DNA from: a virus | DNA length: 52,973 nt | IMG/VR virus record: IMGVR_UViG_3300046777_001769 | Location: 1 to 52,973 of that record | Strand: one strand, 5' to 3' | Shown here: positions 30,128 to 37,425 of the stretch, piece by piece | How positions within the stretch are numbered: the stretch's first letter is position 1 | How the letters are laid out: each line of letters starts with the position of its first letter | Notes under the pieces: generated by a model | Told to the model about the DNA's origin: nothing | Databases searched by the model: none | The model's input: the letters and a program-made list of their open reading frames with translations, nothing else | Position numbers and translations under genes: made by a program

Positions 30128-30665
30128 TTACTTTCCTCATTTCAAAACTACCATCTCCACGATCAATCCATTCTACAGTATCACCTTCATTAAGTTCAGC
30201 AACTTCAAGCAAATCATCAGGCAATTCAATATAACATTCTCCAGTCAGTCCATCAACTTGAACAGGAAGTTGCCATTTTACAACTTTATCTTCTTTTGTG
30301 TTGCAGTAATCATGAACAAAGACATCACCATCCTCACTTACATAAACTGGAGGACCTTCGACATCTGTTTTAGTCCAGAAATCATCCCAAGCACCTTTAC
30401 ATTCTGGTGATGGATCATCTTTATCACAACTCAACACTCCATTTAGATAATCCTGATATTTGTTACTGTCAATACCACTATTCAAAAGTGCAAGAAGTTC
30501 ATATGCTTCAGATGTTTTCTGTTTATATGTGTAGTAGTTTTCTTTTACCACACCAACAATCACATCATAGATTTCCTTAGGTGTTGCTTCACCTGCAGAC
30601 ATTGCATCGTGCATCCAATTCTCAAGATTTTTAAGAGAATACTTTTTGTAATCAAAGTCAGTCAT
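30114..30665 (-). CDS. Two-domain protein with C-terminal AbrB/SpoVT-like domain (183 residues)
   Basis: Start at MTDFDYKKYSLKNLENWMHD; a longer frame to 30713 reads through the zinc-ribbon gene. Residues 1-110 form a helical domain ending in Cys-rich low-complexity (SCDKDDPSPECKG). From about residue 130, KVVKWQLPVQVD, then YIELPDDLLEVAELNEGDTV and a WIDRGDGSFEMRKV end give the swapped-hairpin AbrB pattern, a DNA-binding fold of antitoxins and transition regulators. Likely a DNA-binding regulator; target unknown. Confidence 0.7.
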   Translation of the reverse strand: MTDFDYKKYSLKNLENWMHDAMSAGEATPKEIYDVIVGVVKENYYTYKQKTSEAYELLALLNSGIDSNKYQDYLNGVLSCDKDDPSPECKGAWDDFWTKTDVEGPPVYVSEDGDVFVHDYCNTKEDKVVKWQLPVQVDGLTGECYIELPDDLLEVAELNEGDTVEWIDRGDGSFEMRKVNGPE

Positions 30666-30783
30666 TTCTTGGTTTGGGTTTAGAACAGTCGTGACAGTAA
30701 TAGGAGAAACCATCTCGGAAGTATTTTACCACTTGATAGTGGTCTTTGTCAAGTGGTTTTTCCACTCCACATTTATCACAAAT
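30658..30783 (-). CDS. Small zinc-ribbon protein (about 41 residues, start uncertain)
   Basis: The peptide has CDKCGVEKPLDKDHY and, later, YYCHDCSKPKPRND, i.e. CxxC...CxxC zinc ligands. No in-frame ATG exists near the start; the first candidate after the upstream stop is ATT at 30781-30783 (ICDKCG), so an AUU start like that of infC is possible. Starts at 30864 or 30891 would overlap the upstream gene extensively. A small metal-binding nucleic-acid or protein-binding factor is likely. Confidence 0.65.
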   Translation of the reverse strand: MCDKCGVEKPLDKDHYQVVKYFRDGFSYYCHDCSKPKPRND

Positions 30784-30955
30784 CCTTGTCTTTCTTGATG
30801 GACTTTCGGATACGCTTGAGTTCTTTGAGTTCCATCTTAATATTTTTGTAAGCAGTGTCAGCATCAATCTTATCTCCAAGTTCAAGTGCAATGATAATTT
30901 CTACTCTTGTGCCAAAGTGTGCTAATGCGCGTTCGAATGAGTCAAGTTCATACAT
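30776..30955 (-). CDS. Small helical protein (59 residues)
   Basis: MYELDSFERALAHFGTRVEI then a helix and a basic KELKRIRKSIKKDKDL end. Met8 of the longer frame is used as start because it overlaps the upstream stop by 8 bases. Function unknown. Confidence 0.78.
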   Translation of the reverse strand: MYELDSFERALAHFGTRVEIIIALELGDKIDADTAYKNIKMELKELKRIRKSIKKDKDL

Positions 30956-31169
30956 CTTTTTTACTCCAGTTCTCAAGAGTTAGAATATCTATGCGGGCAT
31001 CAACTGCATCAATAGAATTGGAGAGTTCATAGAAACAATTACTATTTTCCACACTCTCTGCTTCAAGTGCTTCAATGCGCTCTTGCAACTCAATTAGTTT
31101 GGAATAAACATCTTCAGTATTTGGTTTTTCATTAGGAGAAACAAACCACTTAATAAACTTTTTAATCAT
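30948..31169 (-). CDS. Small coiled-coil protein (73 residues)
   Basis: Start MIKKFIKWFVSPNEKPNTED (an upstream TTG is unlikely). A helical ELQERIEALEAESVEN stretch suggests coiled-coil dimerisation. 8-base overlaps at both ends place it within a tight operon. Confidence 0.78.
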   Translation of the reverse strand: MIKKFIKWFVSPNEKPNTEDVYSKLIELQERIEALEAESVENSNCFYELSNSIDAVDARIDILTLENWSKKDV

Positions 31170-31341
31170 TATCAAGAAGTCCAACAGATTTCAAGTAACG
31201 CCTGTATGACATAAAACGCCCCAAAGATGGTTGTCCTGGAGCATTTAGTTGATGACTAATCTCGCAATAACACAGCCACTCGTACCAGGGAGTAGTCTTA
31301 TCAAGAACATGATAAGGATATTCTACAGTAGTTCTTTCCAA
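31162..31341 (-). CDS. Small conserved protein with TTG start (59 residues)
   Basis: Starts at TTG (31339-31341) read as MERTTVEYPYHVLDK; AGGAGAGG four bases upstream is a strong ribosome site and decides the start. Contents: YEWLCYCEISHQLNAP and SLGRFMSYRRYL. Overlaps the next gene by 8 bases. Function unknown. Confidence 0.72.
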   Translation of the reverse strand: MERTTVEYPYHVLDKTTPWYEWLCYCEISHQLNAPGQPSLGRFMSYRRYLKSVGLLDND

Positions 31342-31490
31342 AATTCCTCTCCTTTTTGTAATGCTAATACGACAGTTGTATGTTCTCTTGCGTGTCGTTC
31401 GAGGTCTTTATCTTGAAAGCAAATGTTAGACCTTTCTACAGCACAACGAAAGATATTTGCCCAGAACTGTTGATTAGGTGTTAGACGCAT
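31323..31490 (-). CDS. Small basic-acidic helical protein (55 residues)
   Basis: MRLTPNQQFWANIFRCAVER then LERHAREHTTVVLALQKGEE. It overlaps the TTG-start gene by 19 bases in another frame. Function unknown. Confidence 0.75.
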   Translation of the reverse strand: MRLTPNQQFWANIFRCAVERSNICFQDKDLERHAREHTTVVLALQKGEEFWKELL

Positions 31491-31641
31491 TTTCATTCTT
31501 CAGATCTGGATGTGGAGCATACAGAGGACCAGGATAGTTGCCAGCAAAGTTTGTAAGTTCCTTAACTGCTTTTACAGTCTCTTCTGTCTCAACCCATTCC
31601 CACGAGTTTCCATTTTTATCTACAAAATTGCGAATAGTCAT
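31474..31641 (-). CDS. Small hypothetical protein (55 residues)
   Basis: MTIRNFVDKNGNSWEWVETE: a Trp-bearing beta hairpin, then a helix and PGPLYAPHPDL. Overlaps the upstream gene as ATGA. Function unknown. Confidence 0.75.
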   Translation of the reverse strand: MTIRNFVDKNGNSWEWVETEETVKAVKELTNFAGNYPGPLYAPHPDLKNENASNT

Positions 31642-31847
31642 AGTTTTCCTCCAACTTCTCCTTCATATGTGATTATATCATCACTCCAACCTTCTTGCAA
31701 CCCTTTAAGGTAATATCTTGTAGCCCTGATGCACTCTTCTTCAGTTAGTGATGTGATAATACCTTTTCCATCAGGATAATGTGATTGCCAGGTGCCCCAA
31801 CTTTTTTGCTCAATATAGAAAGCATTTTCATCATAACTTTTTTTCAT
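31638..31847 (-). CDS. Small hypothetical protein (69 residues)
   Basis: MKKSYDENAFYIEQKSWGTW with an EECIRATRYYLKGL helix. ATGA overlap with the next gene; begins 16 bases after the stop of the homing endonuclease. Function unknown. Confidence 0.78.
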   Translation of the reverse strand: MKKSYDENAFYIEQKSWGTWQSHYPDGKGIITSLTEEECIRATRYYLKGLQEGWSDDIITYEGEVGGKL

Positions 31848-31863
31848 ATTTTTTTATAGCAAT

Positions 31864-32592
31864 TTAGTTAATTCTAATTCGTAAAGAGGTATCAATACCT
31901 CTATAATTTTGGTAGTTTGATAATCCACCTGGAGTTGATATATGTCCAGTCACAAGACATTTCCATCTTTGTGCCGCAACTTTTTTACCTGCTTTTTTTG
32001 AGACCTCTTTTCTTTCTTCTTCAGTTAAAGAAAAACAACCTTTTTTTAAAAGATACGATTTTTCTCCACCTTTTCTTCCAACTTCACTTTTCTGCTCCGC
32101 ATTATATGCGAATATACCTTTTCTCTTTTCAATATTTTCTCTTAATGTTTTTTTGCCCAACTGTTGAATATGTCCCGTTTCCACATTTACAATTCCACCC
32201 ATTTTTCCAAATTTACTTCTTTGTTCGGATGTGAGTGAAAATATTCCTGTATTATTTTCACGGTGTTTTTTTCCAGTAACACTACCTCCAATTTTTCCCG
32301 CTTTACTACAAGTATCTAATGAAAAAAATCCGCCACAATTTGCGTTTAAACACCATTTATCAGTATTATAAACTGGTTTTATCAATCTTCTCTCAATTTT
32401 AGAAGCATCCTCACGACTACTAAAAGTTTCTAATATCTGTTTCTTTGGCGTATAGAGTTCCCAACACCATTTGTTTGTTATAGGAGAACCCCAATATTCC
32501 TCATCATACACTTTTTCTTCGTGTATTCCATAATAGTAATAAGGAACCTCTTCAAAGGTAATTTTATATGTGTATATTCTTGGAGAATACAT
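31864..32592 (-). CDS. Putative homing endonuclease with NUMOD-like DNA-binding repeats (242 residues)
   Basis: The N-terminal domain has PYYYYGIHEEKVYDEEYWGS and SREDASKIERRLIKP, the Y-x-GS...A-x-x-x-E-x-x-L-x-KP pattern of phage homing endonucleases. After residue 85 there are three K/G-rich repeats with AGKIGG, FGKMGG and VGRKGG, which resemble NUMOD3-like helix-loop DNA-binding units. It likely nicks or cuts DNA at a target in homologous loci to spread itself. It interrupts a small-gene operon and has its own late promoter-stem-loop cassette upstream (32607-32678). Confidence 0.75.
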   Translation of the reverse strand: MYSPRIYTYKITFEEVPYYYYGIHEEKVYDEEYWGSPITNKWCWELYTPKKQILETFSSREDASKIERRLIKPVYNTDKWCLNANCGGFFSLDTCSKAGKIGGSVTGKKHRENNTGIFSLTSEQRSKFGKMGGIVNVETGHIQQLGKKTLRENIEKRKGIFAYNAEQKSEVGRKGGEKSYLLKKGCFSLTEEERKEVSKKAGKKVAAQRWKCLVTGHISTPGGLSNYQNYRGIDTSLRIRIN

Positions 32593-32606
32593 AACTCTGC
32601 TCTTTA

Positions 32607-32678
32607 GTTGACTGCATTAATATTTATAATGCAAAGGAGAGGATTTCTCCTCTCCAACCTGTAGAGATTGCAGTCAAC
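32607..32678 (-). promoter_or_regulatory. Stem-loop and late-promoter cassette upstream of the homing endonuclease
   Basis: Outer inverted repeat GTTGACTGCA (32607-32616) and TGCAGTCAAC (32669-32678). Inside, in minus-strand order, are a hairpin GGAGAGGA-GAAA-TCCTCTCC (32636-32655) and a perfect late box TATAAATA (32621-32628). An equivalent cassette lies upstream of the GIY-YIG gene at 43642-43709. Confidence 0.75.
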
Positions 32679-32693
32679 TTCAGGCATCATTAT

Positions 32694-32843
32694 TTATTCA
32701 TAATGACTTAGTTGCCTCCGCAATTCTACTTTTGTGCTGATCAAATTTCTATATAAAAATTTTTGATACTCATTACCTTCCAAGAGTTTTGTAAGATTAT
32801 CAATCTGCATTAGAGCAAGAATGAGTTTTGTTTTATTATCCAT
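32694..32843 (-). CDS. Conserved small helical protein (49 residues)
   Basis: MDNKTKLILALMQIDNLTKL then LLEGNEYQKFLYRNLISTKV. The helix LLEG-x-EYQ-x-FLY is a style seen in many cyanophage hypotheticals. It ends 16 bases before the homing cassette; AATAAATAA in its tail may be a weak late box. Function unknown. Confidence 0.8.
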   Translation of the reverse strand: MDNKTKLILALMQIDNLTKLLEGNEYQKFLYRNLISTKVELRRQLSHYE

Positions 32844-32985
32844 TGCTATTCAATTTTTGAATATATTCATCAATTGCGTTAATAAAGTCTTCTTCGGTCC
32901 AGTCGTTGAAAATACTTTCCTCAGGAGAATTCTCATCCCAGGAGATAGTGAGCGATCCGTCTTCATTTTCAGTTACCTGTATCAT
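32836..32985 (-). CDS. Small acidic protein (49 residues)
   Basis: MIQVTENEDGSLTISWDENS begins a beta hairpin, followed by an acidic helix (TEEDFINAIDEYIQKL). 8-base overlap with the next gene and ATGA with the upstream one. Function unknown. Confidence 0.8.
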   Translation of the reverse strand: MIQVTENEDGSLTISWDENSPEESIFNDWTEEDFINAIDEYIQKLNSNG

Positions 32986-33299
32986 TTTTTAGACTTTGTA
33001 GAGCGAGCAGTGTTTCTAGTGGAATCCACGCTGGGTTTTCTTTTGCGAACTGCACTTGTACTTCCGTCACTTTTTGGTTTAGGTTTTTGTTCCACACTTC
33101 TCGTGTGTTTTTTACTGGGCTCAGGGGGTTTTCCATCACGATAATCAATTTTAAGAGTTCTCTTATCCAGTTTATACCTTTCTAGATATTTGTCAAGGTG
33201 TTCCTGACACTCAAACCAACAGACTGTACTGTTTTTCTTTTCACCAAACTCAAGTCTATATCCAAACTTTTCATATGGAAATAGTTCAGTAGAAATCAT
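32982..33299 (-). CDS. Hypothetical protein with basic tail (105 residues)
   Basis: Globular start with FPYEKFGYRLEFGEKKNSTV and CWFECQEHLDKYLERY, then from about residue 55 a disordered Lys/Pro/Ser/Arg-rich tail. The tail suggests nucleic-acid binding. ATGA overlaps at both ends. Confidence 0.8.
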   Translation of the reverse strand: MISTELFPYEKFGYRLEFGEKKNSTVCWFECQEHLDKYLERYKLDKRTLKIDYRDGKPPEPSKKHTRSVEQKPKPKSDGSTSAVRKRKPSVDSTRNTARSTKSKK

Positions 33300-33682
33300 C
33301 GCGTTATGTGTTCAAAATCTTGTACTTTTCCGTGCTTAAAATGTATCATACATCTAGGCCAATCTTCCCACTCCCCATCCCAAGTTGCTGGATAAACTTC
33401 CACATAATCAGTCACATAGCAGGGTTCTACCTTACCATGTTTTCCTGTTGGTATCCACTCAAAGTTAAAAATTTTTCTTTTTGGGTCTGTTTCATAACGC
33501 TCATCATCCTCTTTGATATCTTCAAAAGTATGAGTTTCTCTATGAGTGATTTCATACAAGCATCCATCAGGTGCAATCCAATAACTACACATTGCACAAG
33601 CAAGTCCTTTAGTTTGCATTGGTACATTAGTGAATTGTTCTCCCAAATCATAAGAAGAACGAATGTCGTCATATAGTCCCAT
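33296..33682 (-). CDS. Conserved hypothetical protein (128 residues)
   Basis: MGLYDDIRSSYDLGEQFTNV, CAMCSYWIAPDGCLYEI and WPRCMIHFKHGKVQDF. The family opening MGLYD-x-I is one I recognise from cyanophage hypotheticals. Three Cys in the first 35 residues could bind metal. Function unknown. Confidence 0.83.
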   Translation of the reverse strand: MGLYDDIRSSYDLGEQFTNVPMQTKGLACAMCSYWIAPDGCLYEITHRETHTFEDIKEDDERYETDPKRKIFNFEWIPTGKHGKVEPCYVTDYVEVYPATWDGEWEDWPRCMIHFKHGKVQDFEHITR

Positions 33683-33840
33683 TATTTTTCTCCAAGTTTA
33701 ACAGGAAACTCTTCATCACTCAAATCATCATGCAGTAATTTAGCAAAGATTTCATATGCGGGTTGCCTTGTTTCAATCGCAGAAGATGTGGCAACAGTCC
33801 ACATAATCCTCAACTGAAACTTATCAGGTAAGGTCTTCAT
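33682..33840 (-). CDS. Small helical protein (52 residues)
   Basis: MKTLPDKFQLRIMWTVATSS with a helix and an acidic end. TAATG overlap with the downstream start. Function unknown. Confidence 0.75.
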   Translation of the reverse strand: MKTLPDKFQLRIMWTVATSSAIETRQPAYEIFAKLLHDDLSDEEFPVKLGEK

Positions 33841-34177
33841 CAGGTAACCTCTCATTCAAATCTACTTCAATATCACCAACAAGGTCATCAAGTTTATCAA
33901 TCATATCTTGCGTGAATGGAACTGTTTCCACTTTACCACTCATCACATCATCAGCAAGTTTTCGTATGTGTTCAAGAAAACCTTTATCTAAGGTATCATC
34001 ATAACACAGTGACCCCCAGAACCATTCATAACATTCTTCATAAGGGTCATCATACCACATAAGAGCATAATCCTTATAGTTTCCAGTCATCAAGTCCCGC
34101 CAGATGCGAAAATTACCTCCGATTGTTTGGAACCAGGATGGAATTAAATATGTGAAAATGTATTCAAGCCAAGTCAT
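33824..34177 (-). CDS. Acidic Trp/Tyr-rich protein (117 residues)
   Basis: MTWLEYIFTYLIPSWFQTIG then CYEWFWGSLCYDDTLDKG: an aromatic N-terminal half that may be membrane-peripheral, followed by an acidic helical end. Overlaps both neighbours slightly. Function unknown. Confidence 0.78.
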   Translation of the reverse strand: MTWLEYIFTYLIPSWFQTIGGNFRIWRDLMTGNYKDYALMWYDDPYEECYEWFWGSLCYDDTLDKGFLEHIRKLADDVMSGKVETVPFTQDMIDKLDDLVGDIEVDLNERLPDEDLT

Positions 34178-34359
34178 TAGAGGTAATGCGGTTTTTCTGA
34201 ATCAAAAACATACCACTTTGCGTCTTTCATATCAAGACACATTCGTACAGTTTCGTGCTCTCTGTGTTCTCTATCTGTGCCTTTGTATAAGGTTCGTCTT
34301 TGGTAAGCATTACACCAGACATTATAGTAGATTTTAGATTTCTCGTTCATTTGGGACAA
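34177..34359 (-). CDS. Small basic protein (60 residues)
   Basis: MSQMNEKSKIYYNVWCNAYQ with TDREHREHETVRMCLDMKD. Mixed charge, several His/Tyr, no membrane segment. Overlaps the next gene by one base. Function unknown. Confidence 0.75.
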   Translation of the reverse strand: MSQMNEKSKIYYNVWCNAYQRRTLYKGTDREHREHETVRMCLDMKDAKWYVFDSEKPHYL

Positions 34360-34589
34360 TATAGGAAGTATTTGTATTCAGCAAGTGTTCCATAATGCCA
34401 CTGAATTATATCACAGTCTTTATAGGTTCCAACCACCTTAGTATCCTGTTTAGTGTCCTGTTTAGTATCTGGCACACTATCTCCCCATGAGATGAAAGAT
34501 ATGATAAGAATTATAATACCAACAGTAGAAATGATAAATGCAAATCCACGCATAAACTCTCTAAGTGCTTTTTTATCATCTTCAATCAT
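34347..34589 (-). CDS. Single-pass membrane protein (80 residues)
   Basis: Start at MIEDDKKALREFMRGFAFII, Met8 of the longer frame, whose ATG overlaps the upstream gene by 8 bases. One hydrophobic span (GFAFIISTVGIIILIISFIS), a TKQDTKQDTK linker and a soluble end with CDIIQWHYGTLAEYKYFLYC. Confidence 0.78.
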   Translation of the reverse strand: MIEDDKKALREFMRGFAFIISTVGIIILIISFISWGDSVPDTKQDTKQDTKVVGTYKDCDIIQWHYGTLAEYKYFLYCPK

Positions 34590-34947
34590 TTTCTGTCCCC
34601 CAAAGTTCATCCCAAGGTGCTGGTTTATTCATAATTTCCCTAAGCCTTTCTACTTTCTTAGGGTCTGGTGGATTATTGATTGCTTCCATCAGAGTATTAT
34701 ATGCTTCTTCTGAAACATAAATGACTGGTGGTTTTTGGTCTAACCTCAATTTTCGTTCGGGTGAAATAGTGATGTTGTAAGCATCATCATAAGGATAGAT
34801 ATATTCCATATACCATCCTAGGGATAAACCTTCCCAAAACTCATCGTATCCCCATTCATCACCATCATTATAACAATCCAGACAGTTCCAGAAGTTATGG
34901 AAACCATCAAGAAAAAGTTCAAGTTTTGTTGGATTTTCAAACCTCAT
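34582..34947 (-). CDS. Acidic protein with TacA-like (DUF1778-type) segment (121 residues)
   Basis: Residues 75-115 read VIYVSEEAYNTLMEAINNPP then DPKKVERLREIMNKPAPW, which resembles the C-terminal region of DUF1778/TacA antitoxins (seE-x-x-x-L...NPP-x-P...L-x-x-L). No acetyltransferase toxin is visible next to it. The first 65 residues are very aromatic and acidic (NFWNCLDCYNDGDEWGYDEF). Role unknown. Confidence 0.7.
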   Translation of the reverse strand: MRFENPTKLELFLDGFHNFWNCLDCYNDGDEWGYDEFWEGLSLGWYMEYIYPYDDAYNITISPERKLRLDQKPPVIYVSEEAYNTLMEAINNPPDPKKVERLREIMNKPAPWDELWGTEND

Positions 34948-35129
34948 GGTGTCTCATCGCTCCAATAATAACGTAGTTTATCGCCATCAGCAGAAATGTT
35001 CAGGTGATAGATTTTATCATCTTCGGTATACACACCAATCCAAAGTGTGCGTTCATTCATACTTTCCAGGTGAAACATTTGAATGTCTTGAAGCACAATC
35101 TCATCAGGGTTTTCAGTAAATCTACTCAT
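34944..35129 (-). CDS. Small hypothetical protein (61 residues)
   Basis: MSRFTENPDEIVLQDIQMFH then TLWIGVYTEDDKIYHLNISA: beta-rich, acidic. ATGA overlaps at both ends. Function unknown. Confidence 0.78.
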   Translation of the reverse strand: MSRFTENPDEIVLQDIQMFHLESMNERTLWIGVYTEDDKIYHLNISADGDKLRYYWSDETP

Positions 35130-35275
35130 TCTGCATCCTCATAAGCTTCCTGAACCATCTCTGCGATTTCCATTATTTCTGCCTTAAATTTTGGTGTTGA
35201 TGTCTTTGAGACCTCATCATAGAACAGAGTAAGGGCAGTCGTCAATAGAACCAGTTGGCGTTTTGTGAAGTCCAT
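35126..35275 (-). CDS. Small helical protein (49 residues)
   Basis: MDFTKRQLVLLTTALTLFYD followed by an acidic helix (IMEIAEMVQEAYEDAE). Overlaps the upstream 276-residue gene by one base. Function unknown. Confidence 0.78.
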   Translation of the reverse strand: MDFTKRQLVLLTTALTLFYDEVSKTSTPKFKAEIMEIAEMVQEAYEDAE

Positions 35276-36105
35276 TATGAGAAGTTATAGTGAACACGAG
35301 TGTAGAAATCTTTGAAACAACTCTTATTGAGGAGCTTCATCATCGCTGGAGGAATGTAGTATGAATATTCACTGAAGAAGTCTTCTTTACTGAGAAATCT
35401 GAGACCATGAAGATACCAAGTACCAAACTGCTCGTGGAATGCTCTCACAGCACGATATTGTTTAGAGTTAACAGGCACATACTTATTCTCGCCACTAAAG
35501 TCATCACCATATGGAGTTGCTTGTGTCATCATAACACACACAGTTTGACCTTCACCAGTGCCGAAGTATTCGGAAACCATATACACCCAGTGTTCATCTA
35601 CTGGAAATACATCACGATGATACTTCTGCTCATATTCTTTCATACAAGCATCAGCAACCAGTTGAAAGTTTTCTTTCTTCTTTGCTTGTAGTTCTTCAAT
35701 CAGTTCTTCATGTTCAATCTTACGAAGTTCTTTAAGATCATCGGAATACTTGTCGATACCAGCAATAGCAGTTTGAATTGCTTGTAAATTCATTTTTTCA
35801 AGTAGTTCCTCTCTTTCAATCGCAGCAAGTTCTTTTAGAGCATCACCATTTTCAGCATAGAGTTTTTCTACTGCTTCCCATGCTTTGTTCACTGCCTCTC
35901 TTTTTTCAGCAATTTCCAACATTTCTTCGTGCGTAAGATTTTCAAGAACAAGGTCTTTTGCAGCATCTTCCATTTTTTTCATATCCTGTTTGTAGATAAG
36001 TTCTTTCAACCTCTGTTTACCATATTCCGTTAATTCGTGTTTTTTGTTGCGGAGTTCTTCTACTTCCTCTTGTGTGAGATTGACCCACGGCATATCTTCA
36101 TTCAT
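35275..36105 (-). CDS. Coiled-coil hypothetical protein (276 residues)
   Basis: I use MNEDMPWVNLTQEEVEELRN, whose ATG overlaps the upstream stop (ATGA); 36114 would add three residues. Residues 10-150 are a long charged coiled coil; the C-terminal third is globular with WVYMVSEYFGTGEGQTVCVM and SYYIPPAMMKLLNK. Structural or regulatory role possible; unknown. Confidence 0.8.
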   Translation of the reverse strand: MNEDMPWVNLTQEEVEELRNKKHELTEYGKQRLKELIYKQDMKKMEDAAKDLVLENLTHEEMLEIAEKREAVNKAWEAVEKLYAENGDALKELAAIEREELLEKMNLQAIQTAIAGIDKYSDDLKELRKIEHEELIEELQAKKKENFQLVADACMKEYEQKYHRDVFPVDEHWVYMVSEYFGTGEGQTVCVMMTQATPYGDDFSGENKYVPVNSKQYRAVRAFHEQFGTWYLHGLRFLSKEDFFSEYSYYIPPAMMKLLNKSCFKDFYTRVHYNFS

Positions 36106-36284
36106 CGTTCCCAAGCATAAGATTTTAGAAATTCATTATCTCTTTCAAGTGTTTCAATTTTATCATACAAATCATCAATAATTTCAATCAAGGCATCATA
36201 ATCAATCGTTTCAATTGTTCTACCATCCTCCATATCCTCATAGTAGGAATATTGGAGTTGTTGTTTTAAGTTTCGTTTAGTCAT
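36102..36284 (-). CDS. Small acidic helical protein (60 residues)
   Basis: MTKRNLKQQLQYSYYEDMED and IIDDLYDKIETLERDNEFLK: acidic, with a coiled-coil-like end. ATGA overlaps at both ends. Function unknown. Confidence 0.78.
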   Translation of the reverse strand: MTKRNLKQQLQYSYYEDMEDGRTIETIDYDALIEIIDDLYDKIETLERDNEFLKSYAWER

Positions 36285-37006
36285 CGTTTGTTCCTCAATT
36301 TAGATTTGATTTTGGTGAGGCAGTCATTATAACCATCCACAAGGTCAATTACAGAAACATTCTGGGTTCCTTCGTGTGATTGCTCACGAGGAAGCCAAAG
36401 TTGTATCTGGTCTATAAGGTCATCAATCGCAGTTTTCATATCCCAATCTTCTCTTGTTGTGAATACATCACACCACCAACGAGTAATGAGTTCTTCCAGA
36501 GTTTTACCCATTTCAAACTTCAAAAAGTCTGGTGGATTTTCCTCCCACTTCTTCAGCATTTTATTCACAACTTCATCAGTGATACGATAAGGAGGATTAT
36601 CTTTCTCATCCCACTCTACTTCATCATACTCGGGAGGGTCATCAACTGGAACTGCTTTTGGTTGTGTTGATTGATAACCACGAAGAAAAGCATCCCACTT
36701 TGCATTTTCACTTGAAGTACTACCTGAAGGATATTCCCCATAACATCTTTTGTATGCTTCCTCTGCTGGTGATTTTTGTTTAGGATAAGCATCTTTGAGT
36801 TTATCAAAAAACTCTTTTGTTTCTTCACAATATTCAACATACTTATCAAGCATGTGAAATTCGTCAAGTGTGAGTTCAAGTGTGAATTTTTCAGTCATTT
36901 TAATTTCAAGTTGAGTTTCAGGACATTTGGTTCCAAGAGTTGGAGGAGTTGGAGGAGAAATACGAAATGTTTCCTCACCATTTTTGTAGTAGATTATATC
37001 ACTCAT
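36281..37006 (-). CDS. Conserved hypothetical protein (241 residues)
   Basis: A helical middle (ELTLDEFHMLDKYVEYCEET, then SSENAKWDAFLRGYQSTQPK) and a C-terminal domain with TAIDDLIDQIQLWLPREQSH and DGYNDCLTKIKSKLRNKR. The last segment is a motif I have seen in several phage small-molecule or replication accessory proteins, but no activity is known. Pro-rich linkers separate the parts. Confidence 0.8.
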   Translation of the reverse strand: MSDIIYYKNGEETFRISPPTPPTLGTKCPETQLEIKMTEKFTLELTLDEFHMLDKYVEYCEETKEFFDKLKDAYPKQKSPAEEAYKRCYGEYPSGSTSSENAKWDAFLRGYQSTQPKAVPVDDPPEYDEVEWDEKDNPPYRITDEVVNKMLKKWEENPPDFLKFEMGKTLEELITRWWCDVFTTREDWDMKTAIDDLIDQIQLWLPREQSHEGTQNVSVIDLVDGYNDCLTKIKSKLRNKR

Positions 37007-37250
37007 TATCAGTAAGTCCTACTTCCTCTTCCAGTTTAGCATAGTTTGCCGCTTCCCAACCAGCCACAAAAGATGCGTGTATCCAACCATATAGAACATC
37101 TTCACGGGTCTTTTCGTCTTCTACTTTACAGTCCCCATAAAACCATTCTGAACGAAAAGTATAAGGACTATAAAAGTCATTAAACCACTTTACAAAAGCA
37201 TCCTCTGCTTCATCGTGAAAGTTCCAGTTGTTGGTTGGATGTTTAGTCAT
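36999..37250 (-). CDS. Hypothetical protein (83 residues)
   Basis: Start MTKHPTNNWNFHDEAEDAFV; the longer frame reads through the upstream gene. Contains GWIHASFVAGWEAANYAKLE, a helix with small residues, and an acidic end. 8-base overlaps at both ends. Function unknown. Confidence 0.8.
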   Translation of the reverse strand: MTKHPTNNWNFHDEAEDAFVKWFNDFYSPYTFRSEWFYGDCKVEDEKTREDVLYGWIHASFVAGWEAANYAKLEEEVGLTDNE

Positions 37251-37425
37251 AAGGTTGCTGTGGGTCTTTCTTCCAGATATCAGTATAGCACAACCATCGC
37301 TCTTCGTGTGGCGACATTTCTGCTGTCCAATGATATCCATTCATATCAATCGCATCAAGATAATGAATGCGTGTCTTTGGGTCAATCACTCGTGTGATAC
37401 TTTTGAATTTTACTCGTTCAGTCAT
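37243..37425 (-). CDS. Small hypothetical protein (60 residues)
   Basis: MTERVKFKSITRVIDPKTRI then NGYHWTAEMSPHEERWLCYT: beta-rich, basic, one Cys. Function unknown. Confidence 0.76.
   Translation of the reverse strand: MTERVKFKSITRVIDPKTRIHYLDAIDMNGYHWTAEMSPHEERWLCYTDIWKKDPQQPYD

Noticed and set aside
30723-30752. TTGACA-18-TAAAAT inside the zinc-ribbon gene
   Set aside because: Reasonable match but inside a coding sequence with biased composition; no other support, so not listed as a promoter.
33190-33230. TTGACA...TATAAA pair on the minus strand inside the 105-residue gene
   Set aside because: The spacer is only 14 bases, so it is unlikely to be an active sigma70 promoter.
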